A DNA stretch of 12,690 bases from DATNFP01 sp035606335 (GCA_035606335.1 DATNFP010000046.1:1-12690); one strand, 5' to 3'; counted from the first letter of the stretch, positions 1 to 7,189 are shown. Notes: generated by a model not told the origin, from the letters alone. Numbers and translations: made by a program.

Positions 1-1575
1 TTGCCCGATAGACGTGGCGTGCCTTATTTTTATGACCCGCTCGTTGCAACTGCATTTCTCGATAAAAAAAAGCCGCCATCTGCTACTATAGCCAGTGATG
101 TTTATGGATTGGCAGCACTCTCATTCTTGTTGTTAACTGCACATCATTATCTTCCATTTCGATTAGATCGCTCATTCTTTTTTCAGCAAATAAAATTGGA
201 AACTTTACGATCCTTCCAATCAATAGGAGTTCCCAGTCGTCCGGCTATCGAGGCTGTCCTTGCAAGAGCTTTGTCGAAAAACGAAAATGAACGTTTTGCA
301 CCCCCCTCCGCTTTCGCCGAAGCACTTTCAGCTGCGGATGATTCGATTGATAACGGAGACTCTGGGAAAAAAGCCGACCCTTCGGAAGCTCGTAAAACTA
401 TTGCAAGGTTTCAAAGAGAAGGATTAGATTTTGATTGGCCTTTACAGCCTCCAACAGCTCCTATACATTTTGGAGCCGCAGGTATTGCTTATACACTATT
501 AAAATGCGCAGAAATAAGTCAAGACGCAAATGCTTTGAGTGATGCCGACATTTGGATTACAAGAGCTAAAACTGCGAAAGAACCGCTTGCATATAATAGC
601 GATAATCCGGCAATTGGCATTTCTGAAAAGGCAATAACACCTCAATCACTTCATTATGGACGCTTTGGCGTATGTATATGCGAAGCTATGATCGCATTGG
701 CACGTTGGGATTGCTTTACAGTTAACTCGACAATTAAGGAAATTTGTACCGTGGCTTTAGATGCACCTATCGACTTCGACCTTATGAGTGGCAAACCGGG
801 TGCTTTATTGGGTTGTGCATTATTATTGGAAGTACTTCCCGACGATCCACTGCTTCCATCAAAACAATCACTCATAAACGCTGGTCATCGCATTGCATCC
901 GACTTAATTGAAAAACTTAGCATGGTTGGGCATATCTCAGCCAATAAAACTATAAAACACATGGGTATTGCGCACGGTTGGGCTGGCGTACTTTATGCTT
1001 TAATGCGGTGGAGTGAAGTAGTGCAGGAACTGCCTGGTAAATTGGTAAAACAATATCTTCAGGAACTCGCCAATATGTCAATACCTGCGAAAATTGGTCG
1101 CAGGTGGCCTATCATGATCGATAGCCCTCAAAATGTAATAGATAGATTTAGCGCAAGCTGGTGTAAGGGTTCGTCTGGCCTTGCTCATCTTTTTGGGCTT
1201 GCCTTCGATACTTATGGAGATCAGGATTTTTTGAATATAGCTGTAGCTGCAGCTAATCATGCTTTTTCCATGCCTTCAAATGGAGCGACTTTATGCTGTG
1301 GCGATGCTGGGGTAGCATATGCCCAACTAGCTATGTATCGTCTCACCAAAGTAAATACATTTCTTGAGAGAGCCAGGGTACTTATCAATCGTGCTGGTAA
1401 TAATAAATTAAATCTAAGTAGCAGCCTTTATAAAGGAAGCCTTGGTATCCATTTGTTGGCTCTTGAACTCATGAGTCCGCAAGAAGCACGAATGCCTTTT
1501 TTCGAGCGGGCAGGTTGGCCGGTTATGCTTTCTGTTAATTCTAGTAATAATGTAAAGAAGTCATCACACGCATGA
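1..1575 (+). CDS. Kinase / LanC-like cyclase fusion (lanthipeptide synthetase-like), 5' truncated
   Basis: This is the C-terminal part (524 codons visible) of a Ser/Thr kinase-LanC fusion that enters from the left edge, so the TTG at base 1 is probably not the start. Residues 1-110 look like the end of a kinase domain: a GVPYFYDP stretch in the place of the GTPxYxxPE loop, then SDVYGLA (subdomain IX) and NERFAPP (subdomain XI). Residues 150-495 show the repeated glycine motifs of the LanC alpha/alpha barrel: HFGAAG, HYGRFG, SGKPGA, GIAHGWAG (His325), WCKGSSG (Cys388), CCGDAG (Cys432/Cys433) and YKGSLG. LanC cyclases add Cys thiols to dehydroalanine/dehydrobutyrine using zinc. Here the ligands would be Cys-Cys-Cys, whereas class III LanKC enzymes lack zinc ligands, so the fusion looks closer to class IV. 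It overlaps the next gene by ATGA. The precursor peptide and the N-terminal lyase/kinase region would lie outside the window. The family call is firm; the exact class is inference. Confidence 0.85.
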   Translation: MPDRRGVPYFYDPLVATAFLDKKKPPSATIASDVYGLAALSFLLLTAHHYLPFRLDRSFFFQQIKLETLRSFQSIGVPSRPAIEAVLARALSKNENERFAPPSAFAEALSAADDSIDNGDSGKKADPSEARKTIARFQREGLDFDWPLQPPTAPIHFGAAGIAYTLLKCAEISQDANALSDADIWITRAKTAKEPLAYNSDNPAIGISEKAITPQSLHYGRFGVCICEAMIALARWDCFTVNSTIKEICTVALDAPIDFDLMSGKPGALLGCALLLEVLPDDPLLPSKQSLINAGHRIASDLIEKLSMVGHISANKTIKHMGIAHGWAGVLYALMRWSEVVQELPGKLVKQYLQELANMSIPAKIGRRWPIMIDSPQNVIDRFSASWCKGSSGLAHLFGLAFDTYGDQDFLNIAVAAANHAFSMPSNGATLCCGDAGVAYAQLAMYRLTKVNTFLERARVLINRAGNNKLNLSSSLYKGSLGIHLLALELMSPQEARMPFFERAGWPVMLSVNSSNNVKKSSHA

Positions 1576-2507
1576 ACAAACCTCCCTCGACAAACGACGT
1601 TTTACCTTTTGGTGTGCTTGATCTTTGCAAGCGCAGCGAAAAACAAACTACAGGTGAAGCAATTGCTGACATACTAAAACTTGGTGAATTAGCAGATCAG
1701 GTTGGATACACACGCTATTGGGTCGCGGAGCATCATGTTCCTTACGCTGCTTCATCGGCGCCTGAATTACTTATACCTCTACTGGCCGCTCGTACGAAAA
1801 GGATCCGTGTCGGCACAGGTGGTATTATTATGGGATACTACAGCCCCTACCGTGTCGCAGAAATTGCTAACACATTACAAACTATCAGTGACGGGCGTTT
1901 CGATTTAGGAATGTGTCGTGGTCCGGGCGTAACTGATGAGGCAATTGCGAGTGAGCTTGTTGGCGGTAATTTATGGGAGTTGGATAAAGGTGTTTTTACA
2001 AGAAAGATAGCAAAAGTTATAAGCCTGGTAAACGCTGCAGATTCTCAGGCAAGAATTAAAATACACACTACTGCAAGACGGCCACCACAGCTTTGGGTGC
2101 TTGGCTCAAATGATAGTAGTGTCGTTTTAGCAAATGATCTGCATACATCTTTAGCACTCGCCTTGTTTATTACCCGGGACGAAAACAAAGCGCTGGTCAA
2201 TAGTCAGCGTTTTCAGGCTAGTGCGGCGATCGAGAATTATTCTGGTCGGAAAGTCATCCTGGCTGTTAGTGTAGTTTGTGATGATACCGATGAAAAAGCC
2301 TTAATGAGGCACAAGAAATTATTAAGCGAAGGCACTATGCCAAGCAATTTTATTGGATCATATAAAAATGTTACCGGGCAATTACTCAAATTGTTAGGCC
2401 GCTTCAATGTTGATGAATTATTAATTGTTCAATACTCCCGGAATCACCACGAACGTATGGAAACCTATGGCTCGCTTGCTGAAAATTATAGATTACTCAA
2501 AGTCTAA
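1572..2507 (+). CDS. Luciferase-like (LLM) flavin-dependent oxidoreductase
   Basis: A 311-residue LuxA-like TIM-barrel protein. It has the classic WVAEHH motif at 50-55, RIRVGTGG at 77-84, GRFDLGMCRGPG at 108-119 and the PPQLWVLGSN strand at 171-180. The family uses FMN or F420 cofactors for monooxygenation or hydride transfer. The length is slightly below the usual 330-350, and the stretch after GSN (usually G-S-S plus a PYAFAHHF-like loop) is divergent. The ATG overlaps the stop of the kinase-LanC gene (ATGA), implying translational coupling and a shared pathway. A tailoring role on a RiPP is inferred. F420-dependent luciferase-like reductases (LanJC type, as LxmJ of lexapeptide) reduce dehydroalanine to D-Ala, but F420 is uncommon in Bacteroidota, so an FMN enzyme is at least as likely. 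It is the last gene of its transcription unit; the next gene is on the opposite strand. Confidence 0.88.
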   Translation: MNKPPSTNDVLPFGVLDLCKRSEKQTTGEAIADILKLGELADQVGYTRYWVAEHHVPYAASSAPELLIPLLAARTKRIRVGTGGIIMGYYSPYRVAEIANTLQTISDGRFDLGMCRGPGVTDEAIASELVGGNLWELDKGVFTRKIAKVISLVNAADSQARIKIHTTARRPPQLWVLGSNDSSVVLANDLHTSLALALFITRDENKALVNSQRFQASAAIENYSGRKVILAVSVVCDDTDEKALMRHKKLLSEGTMPSNFIGSYKNVTGQLLKLLGRFNVDELLIVQYSRNHHERMETYGSLAENYRLLKV

Positions 2508-2579
2508 AATCTGGAAGTATACTAGCCATATATCCAGCAAAATGTGCTTATTATAACGGCGAGGTTGCTAGATGAGGAA

Positions 2580-2599
2580 AAATTTCTTAAAAGAAATTT
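2580..2599. terminator. AT-only inverted repeat between converging genes
   Basis: AAATTTCTT and AAGAAATTT form perfect 9-nt arms around AA. This sits 73 bases past the luciferase-like gene's stop and 72 bases before the converging DoxX-like gene's stop. There is no GC in the stem core beyond one pair per arm, and no clean T-tract, so it is a weak candidate for a bidirectional terminator. No better hairpin was seen in this gap. Confidence 0.25.
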
Positions 2600-2670
2600 A
2601 AATGATTATAGTACATATTGCAATCAAATCAAATGGAGGTTGATACCAGGGTTGTTTTAATTACAGTATT

Positions 2671-3081
2671 CTAAAAAGCAAACCTTCGGGATGGTGGACG
2701 TAATGTCCAGGAAGCGACAGTAATACTTAAAAATATAATAGGCGCAATCATTGGAGCTACGCCATCTCCCACAAGCAAATGCGACGCGATTGCACCAACA
2801 TAAATAAGAAATGTACCAAAATAAGCCCACTCTTTTAATAAAGGTAAGCGGGGCAGAAGAAATATGGGAGCTGCTAATAATGTGCCAATGCCTTTGATGA
2901 TTAAGAAGTAAGATGGGAACCCAATTTGTTTCATAATGCCAAGAGCGAAGCCTTTATTCAACCAGTTGAAATCCCATGTAGCACTTAGAATTGACTCAAA
3001 GGCAAGGTAAATGGTTAAGACCCAGTAGGCGATTCTTCTGGCTTTAGATGGAGCCGATACATTGGTTGATTTATTTTCCAT
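2671..3081 (-). CDS. DoxX-like family membrane protein
   Basis: A 136-residue protein with four predicted membrane helices (about 17-35, 57-77, 85-104, 109-127). It has the DoxX-like (PF13564-type) pattern: YW at the first helix, GFPSYF before the second, LLKEWAYFG at 81-89, SHLLVGD after the third, and a C-terminal SW-x-x-RPPSRR. The biochemical function of these small membrane proteins is not established. It is clearly paralogous to the DoxX-like gene at 5880: both share YWV-x-TI-x-LA, G(F/Y)P-x-YF, LLKEW-x-Y, SH, IAP and SW-x-x-RP in the same order. It stands alone, transcribed away from the broken gene at 3233. No clear promoter was found in front of it. Family call firm, role unknown. 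Confidence 0.85.
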   Translation of the reverse strand: MENKSTNVSAPSKARRIAYWVLTIYLAFESILSATWDFNWLNKGFALGIMKQIGFPSYFLIIKGIGTLLAAPIFLLPRLPLLKEWAYFGTFLIYVGAIASHLLVGDGVAPMIAPIIFLSITVASWTLRPPSRRFAF

Positions 3082-3193
3082 TTGAATGTCTTTTAATTCA
3101 ATAATGAATGAGATCGTAACAATTGGACATTTTCTTATAAACTGACAAAATTCTTATGCCCACGAATTAACTTTAAATTACTTCCTGTTTATT

Positions 3194-3224
3194 TTTGAAA
3201 AATAACTGACAGCGTTTATTTTAC
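3194..3224 (+). promoter_or_regulatory. Possible Bacteroidota promoter upstream of 3233 gene
   Basis: TTTG (3194-3197) is followed after exactly 19 bases by TATTTTAC (3217-3224), compared with the TTTG-N19-TAnnTTTG consensus. The -7 box matches 4 of its 6 fixed positions. The start would fall almost on the ATG at 3233, giving a leaderless or very short leader, or favouring the second ATG at 3242. Confidence 0.25.
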
Positions 3225-3232
3225 AGTTATAG

Positions 3233-3735
3233 ATGTCCTTTATGCATTATACTGTAACAACTCATAATAATACTCATCTCGACGTAACCAATGAATACCA
3301 GGAGATGCTTGGCACACTTGAATATACTTTTTGGCAACCTAAAAGGGCACATATCACGCTGACCGACAACACGGTTTACGATATAGATCCCACAGGCTTT
3401 TGGTTGAACACAATGGAAGTGACAAAAAATGGAGAGGAATATGCCGTTATTAAATACAATTGGCCTGGCAGCCATCTGGTCGTATCATCGCAAACAACAT
3501 TTCCTTCACCTTCAGAAGAAAAAATATATTGAACGGTATTTATGCGGCCATAGACACCGATGGAAATGAAATTGCACTTATACAGGCTGTTCTTACCTGG
3601 AAGATCCTGGGTTTTAATTATGAAGTAGATGTACAAGATAATTATGCCGACGAAGAAACTACTTTATTGATTCCTTTTTTACTCACATATTGTGCGAGGC
3701 ACCTGCGTAATCCTCATTATATTGGAACAATTTAA
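3233..3735 (+). pseudogene. Frameshifted conserved hypothetical gene, possibly tubby/LURP-one-like
   Basis: Two overlapping reading frames together make one protein of about 166 residues. The first runs from ATG 3233 (MSFMHYTVTTHNN; ATG 3242 also possible) and reads sensibly through EYAVIKYNW near 3468. It then degenerates into a Ser/Pro-rich tail and stops at 3532. The second frame becomes protein-like from about 3484 (RIIANNISFTFRRKN) and continues through DTDGNEIALI, WKILGFNYEVDVQDNY and LLTYCARHLR to a stop at 3735. Joining them needs a one-base gain (or -1 shift) between about 3465 and 3485. The beta-rich pattern ending in a C-terminal helix suggests a tubby-C-terminal/LURP-one-like fold, but this is only an impression and no function is claimed. 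It may be a true pseudogene or a sequencing error. Confidence 0.6.
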
Positions 3736-3784
3736 GAACATTGTTTTTACAGATTGATAGTTACCACTCGCTTCGATAAACGTA

Positions 3785-4783
3785 CTACGGGTTTTTAAGA
3801 AAAAATGCTTTTGCCGCCTTCATCCCATTGTCATAAAGAATTTCCTTTTCTGAATTTGGAATATGCCGAACCTTTGGACCCAAATTATTCGTGCTTATAT
3901 AGATTGTTCTGCCTTGCTCTTCTTTTTGTGATTCATTTTTGTTTAGATTTTCAATAACAATATTATATAAGGCAGCTATGTAGCTGTTAAAACCATAAAT
4001 ATTATAAGGCGCAATACCGGAAGAAGTTTTACTAAATTCTATCTGTTCGGGTCTTTCAAGCTTAAGTCCTAAAGTGTGGCTGTTCAGATTTGCAGAGTCA
4101 AAAATATTCAAAGGATAATTTGCCAGTAGCCCGCCATCTATATAAACACTGAATAATTTAGTGTTACCTGGCCTCTTTATTCTGTTATCATTGCTATCTA
4201 GTAAAACGGCACTAAAGTATAATGGAATAGCAATGCTTGCATGTACCGCAGTTTTTATGGATATGTTCGGATGGTTTTGCCAACTGAATATCTCCATTCT
4301 CTGCTTTGAAAGATTTGTAGTAGTTATGTACAGATTTTTTATTTTTTTATTTTTTAGTGCAAGGTCATGTAGTTGCGCTAATGTTGTATTAGCATTACCT
4401 GTCTTAGCTTTTATCAGATCGCCCAGCCAATCCTCTAATACTTCCCCCTTATACCAGCCAAAATTCTTACGTAATCGTTTTTGCCCTCCGATAAAGAAAA
4501 ACTGGCCATCATTAAATTCTTCAATTTTCAGTTTCATCATTATATCCTTTATTTCTTCCGCATTGTATCCTACTGCAATAAGACTAGCTACTATTGCCCC
4601 AACTGAAGTGCCTGCAACATTGTTTATGTTTTGTAAGACATTTTTTTCTTCAAGTACTTTAATCGCACCTGCATAAGCTATTCCTCTTATTCCTCCACCT
4701 TTCAGGACAAGGGTAGTATACTGTTGTCCATTAGCGGTATTCAGTGCAAGATAAAAGGCAATAAGTGATATGAATTTAATCAT
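3785..4783 (-). CDS. Patatin-like phospholipase with signal peptide
   Basis: A 332-residue patatin-domain serine hydrolase, expected to cleave acyl esters of phospholipids or other lipids with a Ser-Asp dyad. The oxyanion motif GGGIRG is at 29-34, the nucleophile elbow GTSVG at 58-62 (Ser60) and the catalytic DGG at 216-218 (Asp216), with the usual ASIAIPLYFSA stretch between them. An N-terminal hydrophobic segment (about 3-17, ending ANGQ) reads as a signal peptide, so the protein is probably exported to the periplasm. It has no C-terminal beta-barrel, unlike PlpD/FplA-type patatins. The ATG at 4783 is chosen over a TTG two codons upstream because it is the common codon and starts directly with the signal sequence. 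It is divergent from the arsR unit and appears monocistronic. Confidence 0.9.
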   Translation of the reverse strand: MIKFISLIAFYLALNTANGQQYTTLVLKGGGIRGIAYAGAIKVLEEKNVLQNINNVAGTSVGAIVASLIAVGYNAEEIKDIMMKLKIEEFNDGQFFFIGGQKRLRKNFGWYKGEVLEDWLGDLIKAKTGNANTTLAQLHDLALKNKKIKNLYITTTNLSKQRMEIFSWQNHPNISIKTAVHASIAIPLYFSAVLLDSNDNRIKRPGNTKLFSVYIDGGLLANYPLNIFDSANLNSHTLGLKLERPEQIEFSKTSSGIAPYNIYGFNSYIAALYNIVIENLNKNESQKEEQGRTIYISTNNLGPKVRHIPNSEKEILYDNGMKAAKAFFLKNP

Positions 4784-4811
4784 TGGCAACTGGCATAAGT
4801 TTAAGAATGTC

Positions 4812-4841
4812 TAAAGTTAAAGTTAGATGGCGAACTGCAAA
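4812..4841 (-). promoter_or_regulatory. Likely promoter of the patatin gene
   Basis: On the minus strand, TTTG (4841-4838) is followed after 18 bases by TAACTTTA (4819-4812), one base off TAnnTTTG. This would start transcription some 20 bases before the ATG at 4783. The spacing is one base short of the usual 19, so confidence is moderate. Confidence 0.4.
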
Positions 4842-4904
4842 GTATTCTGATTTTGAGCTCACAATCATGCACCAAGCCATCTGGTAAAAAAATTTTCAAA
4901 AAAA

Positions 4905-4936
4905 TTTGCGTAGTTAAATAACTACACATATATTTG
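4905..4936 (+). promoter_or_regulatory. Bacteroidota housekeeping promoter of arsR unit
   Basis: TTTG at 4905-4908, then 20 bases, then TATATTTG at 4929-4936, an exact match to TAnnTTTG. Transcription would start near 4942, leaving a leader of about a dozen bases before the ATG at 4955. The two operator-like repeats lie on this promoter (see next entry). Confidence 0.75.
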
Positions 4937-4952
4937 TAGTCAAATAGCTACA
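4910..4952 (+). promoter_or_regulatory. Twin 17-bp operator-like repeats on the arsR promoter
   Basis: Two copies of GTAGTYAAATARCTACA occur at 4910-4926 and 4936-4952, differing at only two symmetric positions. The first copy is a near-perfect inverted repeat (GTAGTTA / TAACTAC around AA); the second keeps GTAG / CTAC arms. Their centres are 26 bp apart. The first fills the spacer between the -33 and -7 boxes, and the second begins on the last base of the -7 box and covers the predicted start site. A dimeric winged-helix repressor bound here would block RNA polymerase, so autorepression by the ArsR-type protein encoded 3 bp downstream is the natural reading. That it is this protein which binds is inference. 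Confidence 0.75.
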
Positions 4953-4954
4953 TA

Positions 4955-5269
4955 ATGAATTTGCGTAGAGACGTTTTTCAGGCAATTGCAGACCCAACCA
5001 GGAGAGCCATTCTGTTGCTGGTGGCCTCTCAGTCGATGACTGCAGGAGCAATAGCTGCAAACTTTGATACAGCCAGGCCAACTGTTTCAAAACACTTGCA
5101 GATACTTACCGAGTGCGAATTATTAAAACAGGAACAAAATGGTAGAGAAGTTTATTATCAATTAAATCTCAACAAAATGAAAGAGATAGCAGATTTTATA
5201 GAGCCATTCCGCAAAATGTGGGATGACAGGTTTAACACATTGGAAACTATTATGAAACGACATCGCTAA
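4955..5269 (+). CDS. ArsR/SmtB-family winged-helix repressor (SRPBCC-linked type)
   Basis: A 104-residue winged helix-turn-helix DNA-binding protein. The N-terminus RRDVFQAIADPTRRAIL is typical of the family; the recognition helix region is TARPTVSKHLQIL (39-51) and the wing is EQNGREVYYQL (60-70). The C-terminal helix carries MWDDRFNTLETIM, common in ArsR members encoded beside AHSA1/SRPBCC genes. There is no CxC or similar metal motif, so metal sensing is unlikely; the signal is unknown. It is the first gene of the + strand run and sits directly behind two operator-like repeats on its own promoter, so it probably represses itself and the following SRPBCC and DoxX-like genes. The leader is very short and has no Shine-Dalgarno site. 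Confidence 0.92.
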   Translation: MNLRRDVFQAIADPTRRAILLLVASQSMTAGAIAANFDTARPTVSKHLQILTECELLKQEQNGREVYYQLNLNKMKEIADFIEPFRKMWDDRFNTLETIMKRHR

Positions 5270-5325
5270 AGCTGGGATTTCGCACTAAGGCGAATAAATA
5301 TTCTACTGATGAACTGATTCTAAAG

Positions 5326-5344
5326 CTGATGGGAGCTCCATCAG
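5326..5344 (+). other. Intercistronic hairpin between arsR and SRPBCC gene
   Basis: CTGATGGGAGCTCCATCAG folds into a 7-bp stem with a 5-base loop, 57 bases past the arsR stop. No T-tract follows, so it is not a classic terminator; an mRNA processing or stability element is possible. In the same 136-bp gap an imperfect direct repeat is visible (AAATATTCT...GATGAAC at 5296 and at 5363). No open frame of note was found there. Confidence 0.4.
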
Positions 5345-5405
5345 GCAATTAAAAAAGACAAAAAATATTCTGATGAACAATTATAAATCAAAAAAATAAA
5401 ACAAA

Positions 5406-5873
5406 ATGGAACAGAAAACAAAAGTCAATGCCGAAAATGGCAAGCAGGAGTTAGTAATAACAAGAGAATTTGATTTGCCTGTTGAATTACTTTTCAAAGC
5501 TCATGTGGAGCCTGAAATTGTTGAGCAAGTGATGGGAACGAAAGTGCTGAAAATGGAGAGCAAAAAGCATGGTAGTTACCAATACGAAACAAAGGATCCC
5601 CAGGGGAACATTATGTTTCAGGCCAACGGAGTGATCCATGAGCTTATTCCGAACAAGAAGATCATACGCACATTCGAAATGACAAATGCTCCTTTTGGTG
5701 TTCAATTAGAGGTCTATGACTTTGAAAAACTTACAGACGATACTAGCAGGCTCAATATGCATGTAATATATGAATCGGGCGCACTAAGAGACCAGGTATT
5801 GAAGATGCCGTTTGCCCAAGGTATAAATATGGCTCATGATAGAATGCAAGACATTGTAAGCAAATTAAAATAA
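5406..5873 (+). CDS. SRPBCC / AHSA1-like domain protein
   Basis: A 155-residue single-domain START/Bet v1-like protein. It begins with LVITREFDLPVELLFKAHVEPEIVEQVMG, which is the strand-helix opening of AHSA1-like (Aha1 C-terminal homologue) members, and continues with VLKMESKKHGSYQYETKDPQGN (beta hairpin), NGVIHELIPNKKIIRTFEM and a final helix MAHDRMQDIVSKLK. The usual tryptophan after the first helix (W-x-x-P) is absent here. These proteins have a hydrophobic ligand pocket; the ligand is unknown. It lies downstream of the ArsR repressor and 6 bases ahead of the DoxX-like gene. This ArsR-SRPBCC-DoxX order recurs in Bacteroidota, suggesting a small ligand- or stress-responsive unit, but no reaction can be assigned. 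Confidence 0.87.
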   Translation: MEQKTKVNAENGKQELVITREFDLPVELLFKAHVEPEIVEQVMGTKVLKMESKKHGSYQYETKDPQGNIMFQANGVIHELIPNKKIIRTFEMTNAPFGVQLEVYDFEKLTDDTSRLNMHVIYESGALRDQVLKMPFAQGINMAHDRMQDIVSKLK

Positions 5874-5879
5874 CATACT

Positions 5880-6263
5880 ATGACAAAGAGAAATAAGATC
5901 ATCTATTGGGTATCTACTATCTGGCTTGCCGCAGGGATGCTGGCAGGTGGCGCACAGCAGGTATTTTATACAAAGAATTTTACTGACATATTCGTTCAGC
6001 TGGGTTATCCGATTTATTTTATGCGCATTCTGGGTATCTGGAAAATACTTGGAGTAATAGCCATATTGGTCCCTGGGTTCAAATTATTAAAAGAATGGAC
6101 TTATGCCGGTTTCTTTTTTGCGATGTCCGGAGGTGTATTCTCACACATAGCGATGGGGCATTCTTTCGGTGAAATTGCACCTACATTAACGTTGACGATC
6201 CTAACTGTGATATCGTGGTATTTCCGGCCGGCAGATAGAAAAATCGTTTTAGTTAATCAATAA
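5880..6263 (+). CDS. DoxX-like family membrane protein
   Basis: A 127-residue protein with four hydrophobic helices (about 6-24, 47-65, 73-92, 99-115). It carries the family pattern IIYWVSTIWLA, LGYPIYF, KLLKEWTYAGFFF, FSHIAMGHSFGEIAP and SWYFRP. It starts 6 bases after the SRPBCC stop, so it is almost certainly co-transcribed with it and with arsR. It is a paralogue of the minus-strand gene at 2671. Small DoxX-like proteins are often co-encoded with SRPBCC and ArsR genes; their activity is not known. The inner membrane is the expected location. Confidence 0.88.
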   Translation: MTKRNKIIYWVSTIWLAAGMLAGGAQQVFYTKNFTDIFVQLGYPIYFMRILGIWKILGVIAILVPGFKLLKEWTYAGFFFAMSGGVFSHIAMGHSFGEIAPTLTLTILTVISWYFRPADRKIVLVNQ

Positions 6264-6297
6264 CCTTCATAACTTTATTTCGAAGTATCAATATAGG

Positions 6298-7158
6298 ATG
6301 AATTCTGAGATGGAAAATAATAAAATAGCAGAACCGGATAATACTGCCGTAAGAACCGCTTTATGGCGAGCATTGCATGTGCAAGTGGATGCAAAGCCTC
6401 ACATACTTGAAGACGAAATTGGCTTAAAGTTAATAGCTCCATCGGATGATTGGCGTGAGCGTCCTGATATGAAATTTACAAGACGACTACGGGCTTCAAT
6501 TGTAGCCCGTGCTCGTTTTATTGAGGATTTTATTGTCGAACAAAGCAAGCAAGGAATAAATCAGTATGTTATTCTTGGTGCAGGACTTGATACGTTTGCC
6601 CAACGCAGACCAGATATTGCTTCCAGACTACAGATATATGAAATTGATCAGCCCGGTACGTTGGCATGGAAACAACAACGCTTAAATGAGCTTCACTTTG
6701 GCGTCCCTGCATATTTGCATTTTGTGCCTGTTAATTTTGAAACTTCTTCCTGGTGGGAACAGTTGATAAAAGCAGGGTTTGATATTAGCCAACCTGCCGC
6801 AATTGCTTGCACCGGAGTTAGTTTATACCTTACGAAAGAGGCCAATAGATCCTTGTTGGATCAAATTGCTAAGCTTGCACCCGGTTCAAAACTTGCTATG
6901 ACATTTTACTTACCTATAGAGCTTCTTGATGAAGAGGATAGGCCTATGCAGGAAATAGGAGAGAAAGGCGCTCGTGAAGCGGGAACGCCATTTGTCAGTT
7001 TTTTTGCTCCGGATGAAACATTGACCTTAGCTCGGGAAGCAGGTTTTAAAGAAGTAAAAACTATATCTACAAAGGACATGGAAAAATATTATTTTACAAA
7101 TAGAACTGACAATCTTTTACCAGCGAGCGGAGAAGTATTTTTATTAGCCACAACGTAG
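6298..7158 (+). CDS. Leucine carboxyl methyltransferase-family SAM methyltransferase
   Basis: A 286-residue class I methyltransferase of the PPM1/PPM2/Tcmp (PF04072, TIGR00027-like) group. The family opening TALWRALHVQVD leads to RASIVARARFIEDFI (66-80) and the SAM loop YVILGAGLDTFAQR (90-103). The acidic strand EIDQPGTLAWKQ (115-125) would hold the SAM ribose hydroxyls, followed by PVNFE (144-148), GVSLYLT (173-179) and a C-terminal FFAPDETLTLAREAGF. Members O-methylate carboxylates of diverse substrates; this one's substrate cannot be told. It lies 34 bases after the DoxX-like gene; a weak TTTT-N19-TAACTTTA promoter-like pair precedes it (6247-6277). A second in-frame ATG at 6310 (MENNKIAEPD) is an alternative start. 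Confidence 0.9.
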   Translation: MNSEMENNKIAEPDNTAVRTALWRALHVQVDAKPHILEDEIGLKLIAPSDDWRERPDMKFTRRLRASIVARARFIEDFIVEQSKQGINQYVILGAGLDTFAQRRPDIASRLQIYEIDQPGTLAWKQQRLNELHFGVPAYLHFVPVNFETSSWWEQLIKAGFDISQPAAIACTGVSLYLTKEANRSLLDQIAKLAPGSKLAMTFYLPIELLDEEDRPMQEIGEKGAREAGTPFVSFFAPDETLTLAREAGFKEVKTISTKDMEKYYFTNRTDNLLPASGEVFLLATT

Positions 7159-7162
7159 ACAA

Positions 7163-7170
7163 TAAATTTG
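7163..7170 (+). promoter_or_regulatory. Possible internal -7 box before the YdeI-like gene
   Basis: TAAATTTG matches TAnnTTTG exactly. Twenty bases upstream is TTTT (7139-7142) rather than TTTG. Transcription from it would begin near 7177, which would exclude the ATG at 7175 and favour the ATG at 7190. The motif is short, so chance occurrence is possible. Confidence 0.35.
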
Positions 7171-7189
7171 ACCGATGCAAACGAATAGA

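Noticed and set aside
1078..1260. Minus-strand open frames inside the kinase-LanC gene (also 654-875)
   Set aside because: No family features; the plus frame carries the LanC motifs throughout these segments.
2633..2674. Tiny open frame ATGGAGGTTGAT... as a lanthipeptide precursor after the luciferase-like gene
   Set aside because: It has only 13 codons, with no Cys, no leader-like region, and runs into the DoxX-like gene's 3' end.
3100..3130. TGTCC...ACGAT on the minus strand before the DoxX-like gene as another sigma target promoter
   Set aside because: The spacing is far too short and the -35 box lacks the C run, so it does not match the two real copies.
3518..3532. A-rich run near the end of the first frame of the broken gene as a programmed -1 slip site
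   Set aside because: The heptamer does not fit X XXY YYZ in frame, and the protein-like frame already switches 30-50 bases earlier.
4161..4676. Long open frame (171 codons) antisense to the patatin gene
   Set aside because: It is a mirror of the patatin coding sequence, rich in Phe/Ser/Ile without family motifs, and the patatin frame has clear catalytic motifs.
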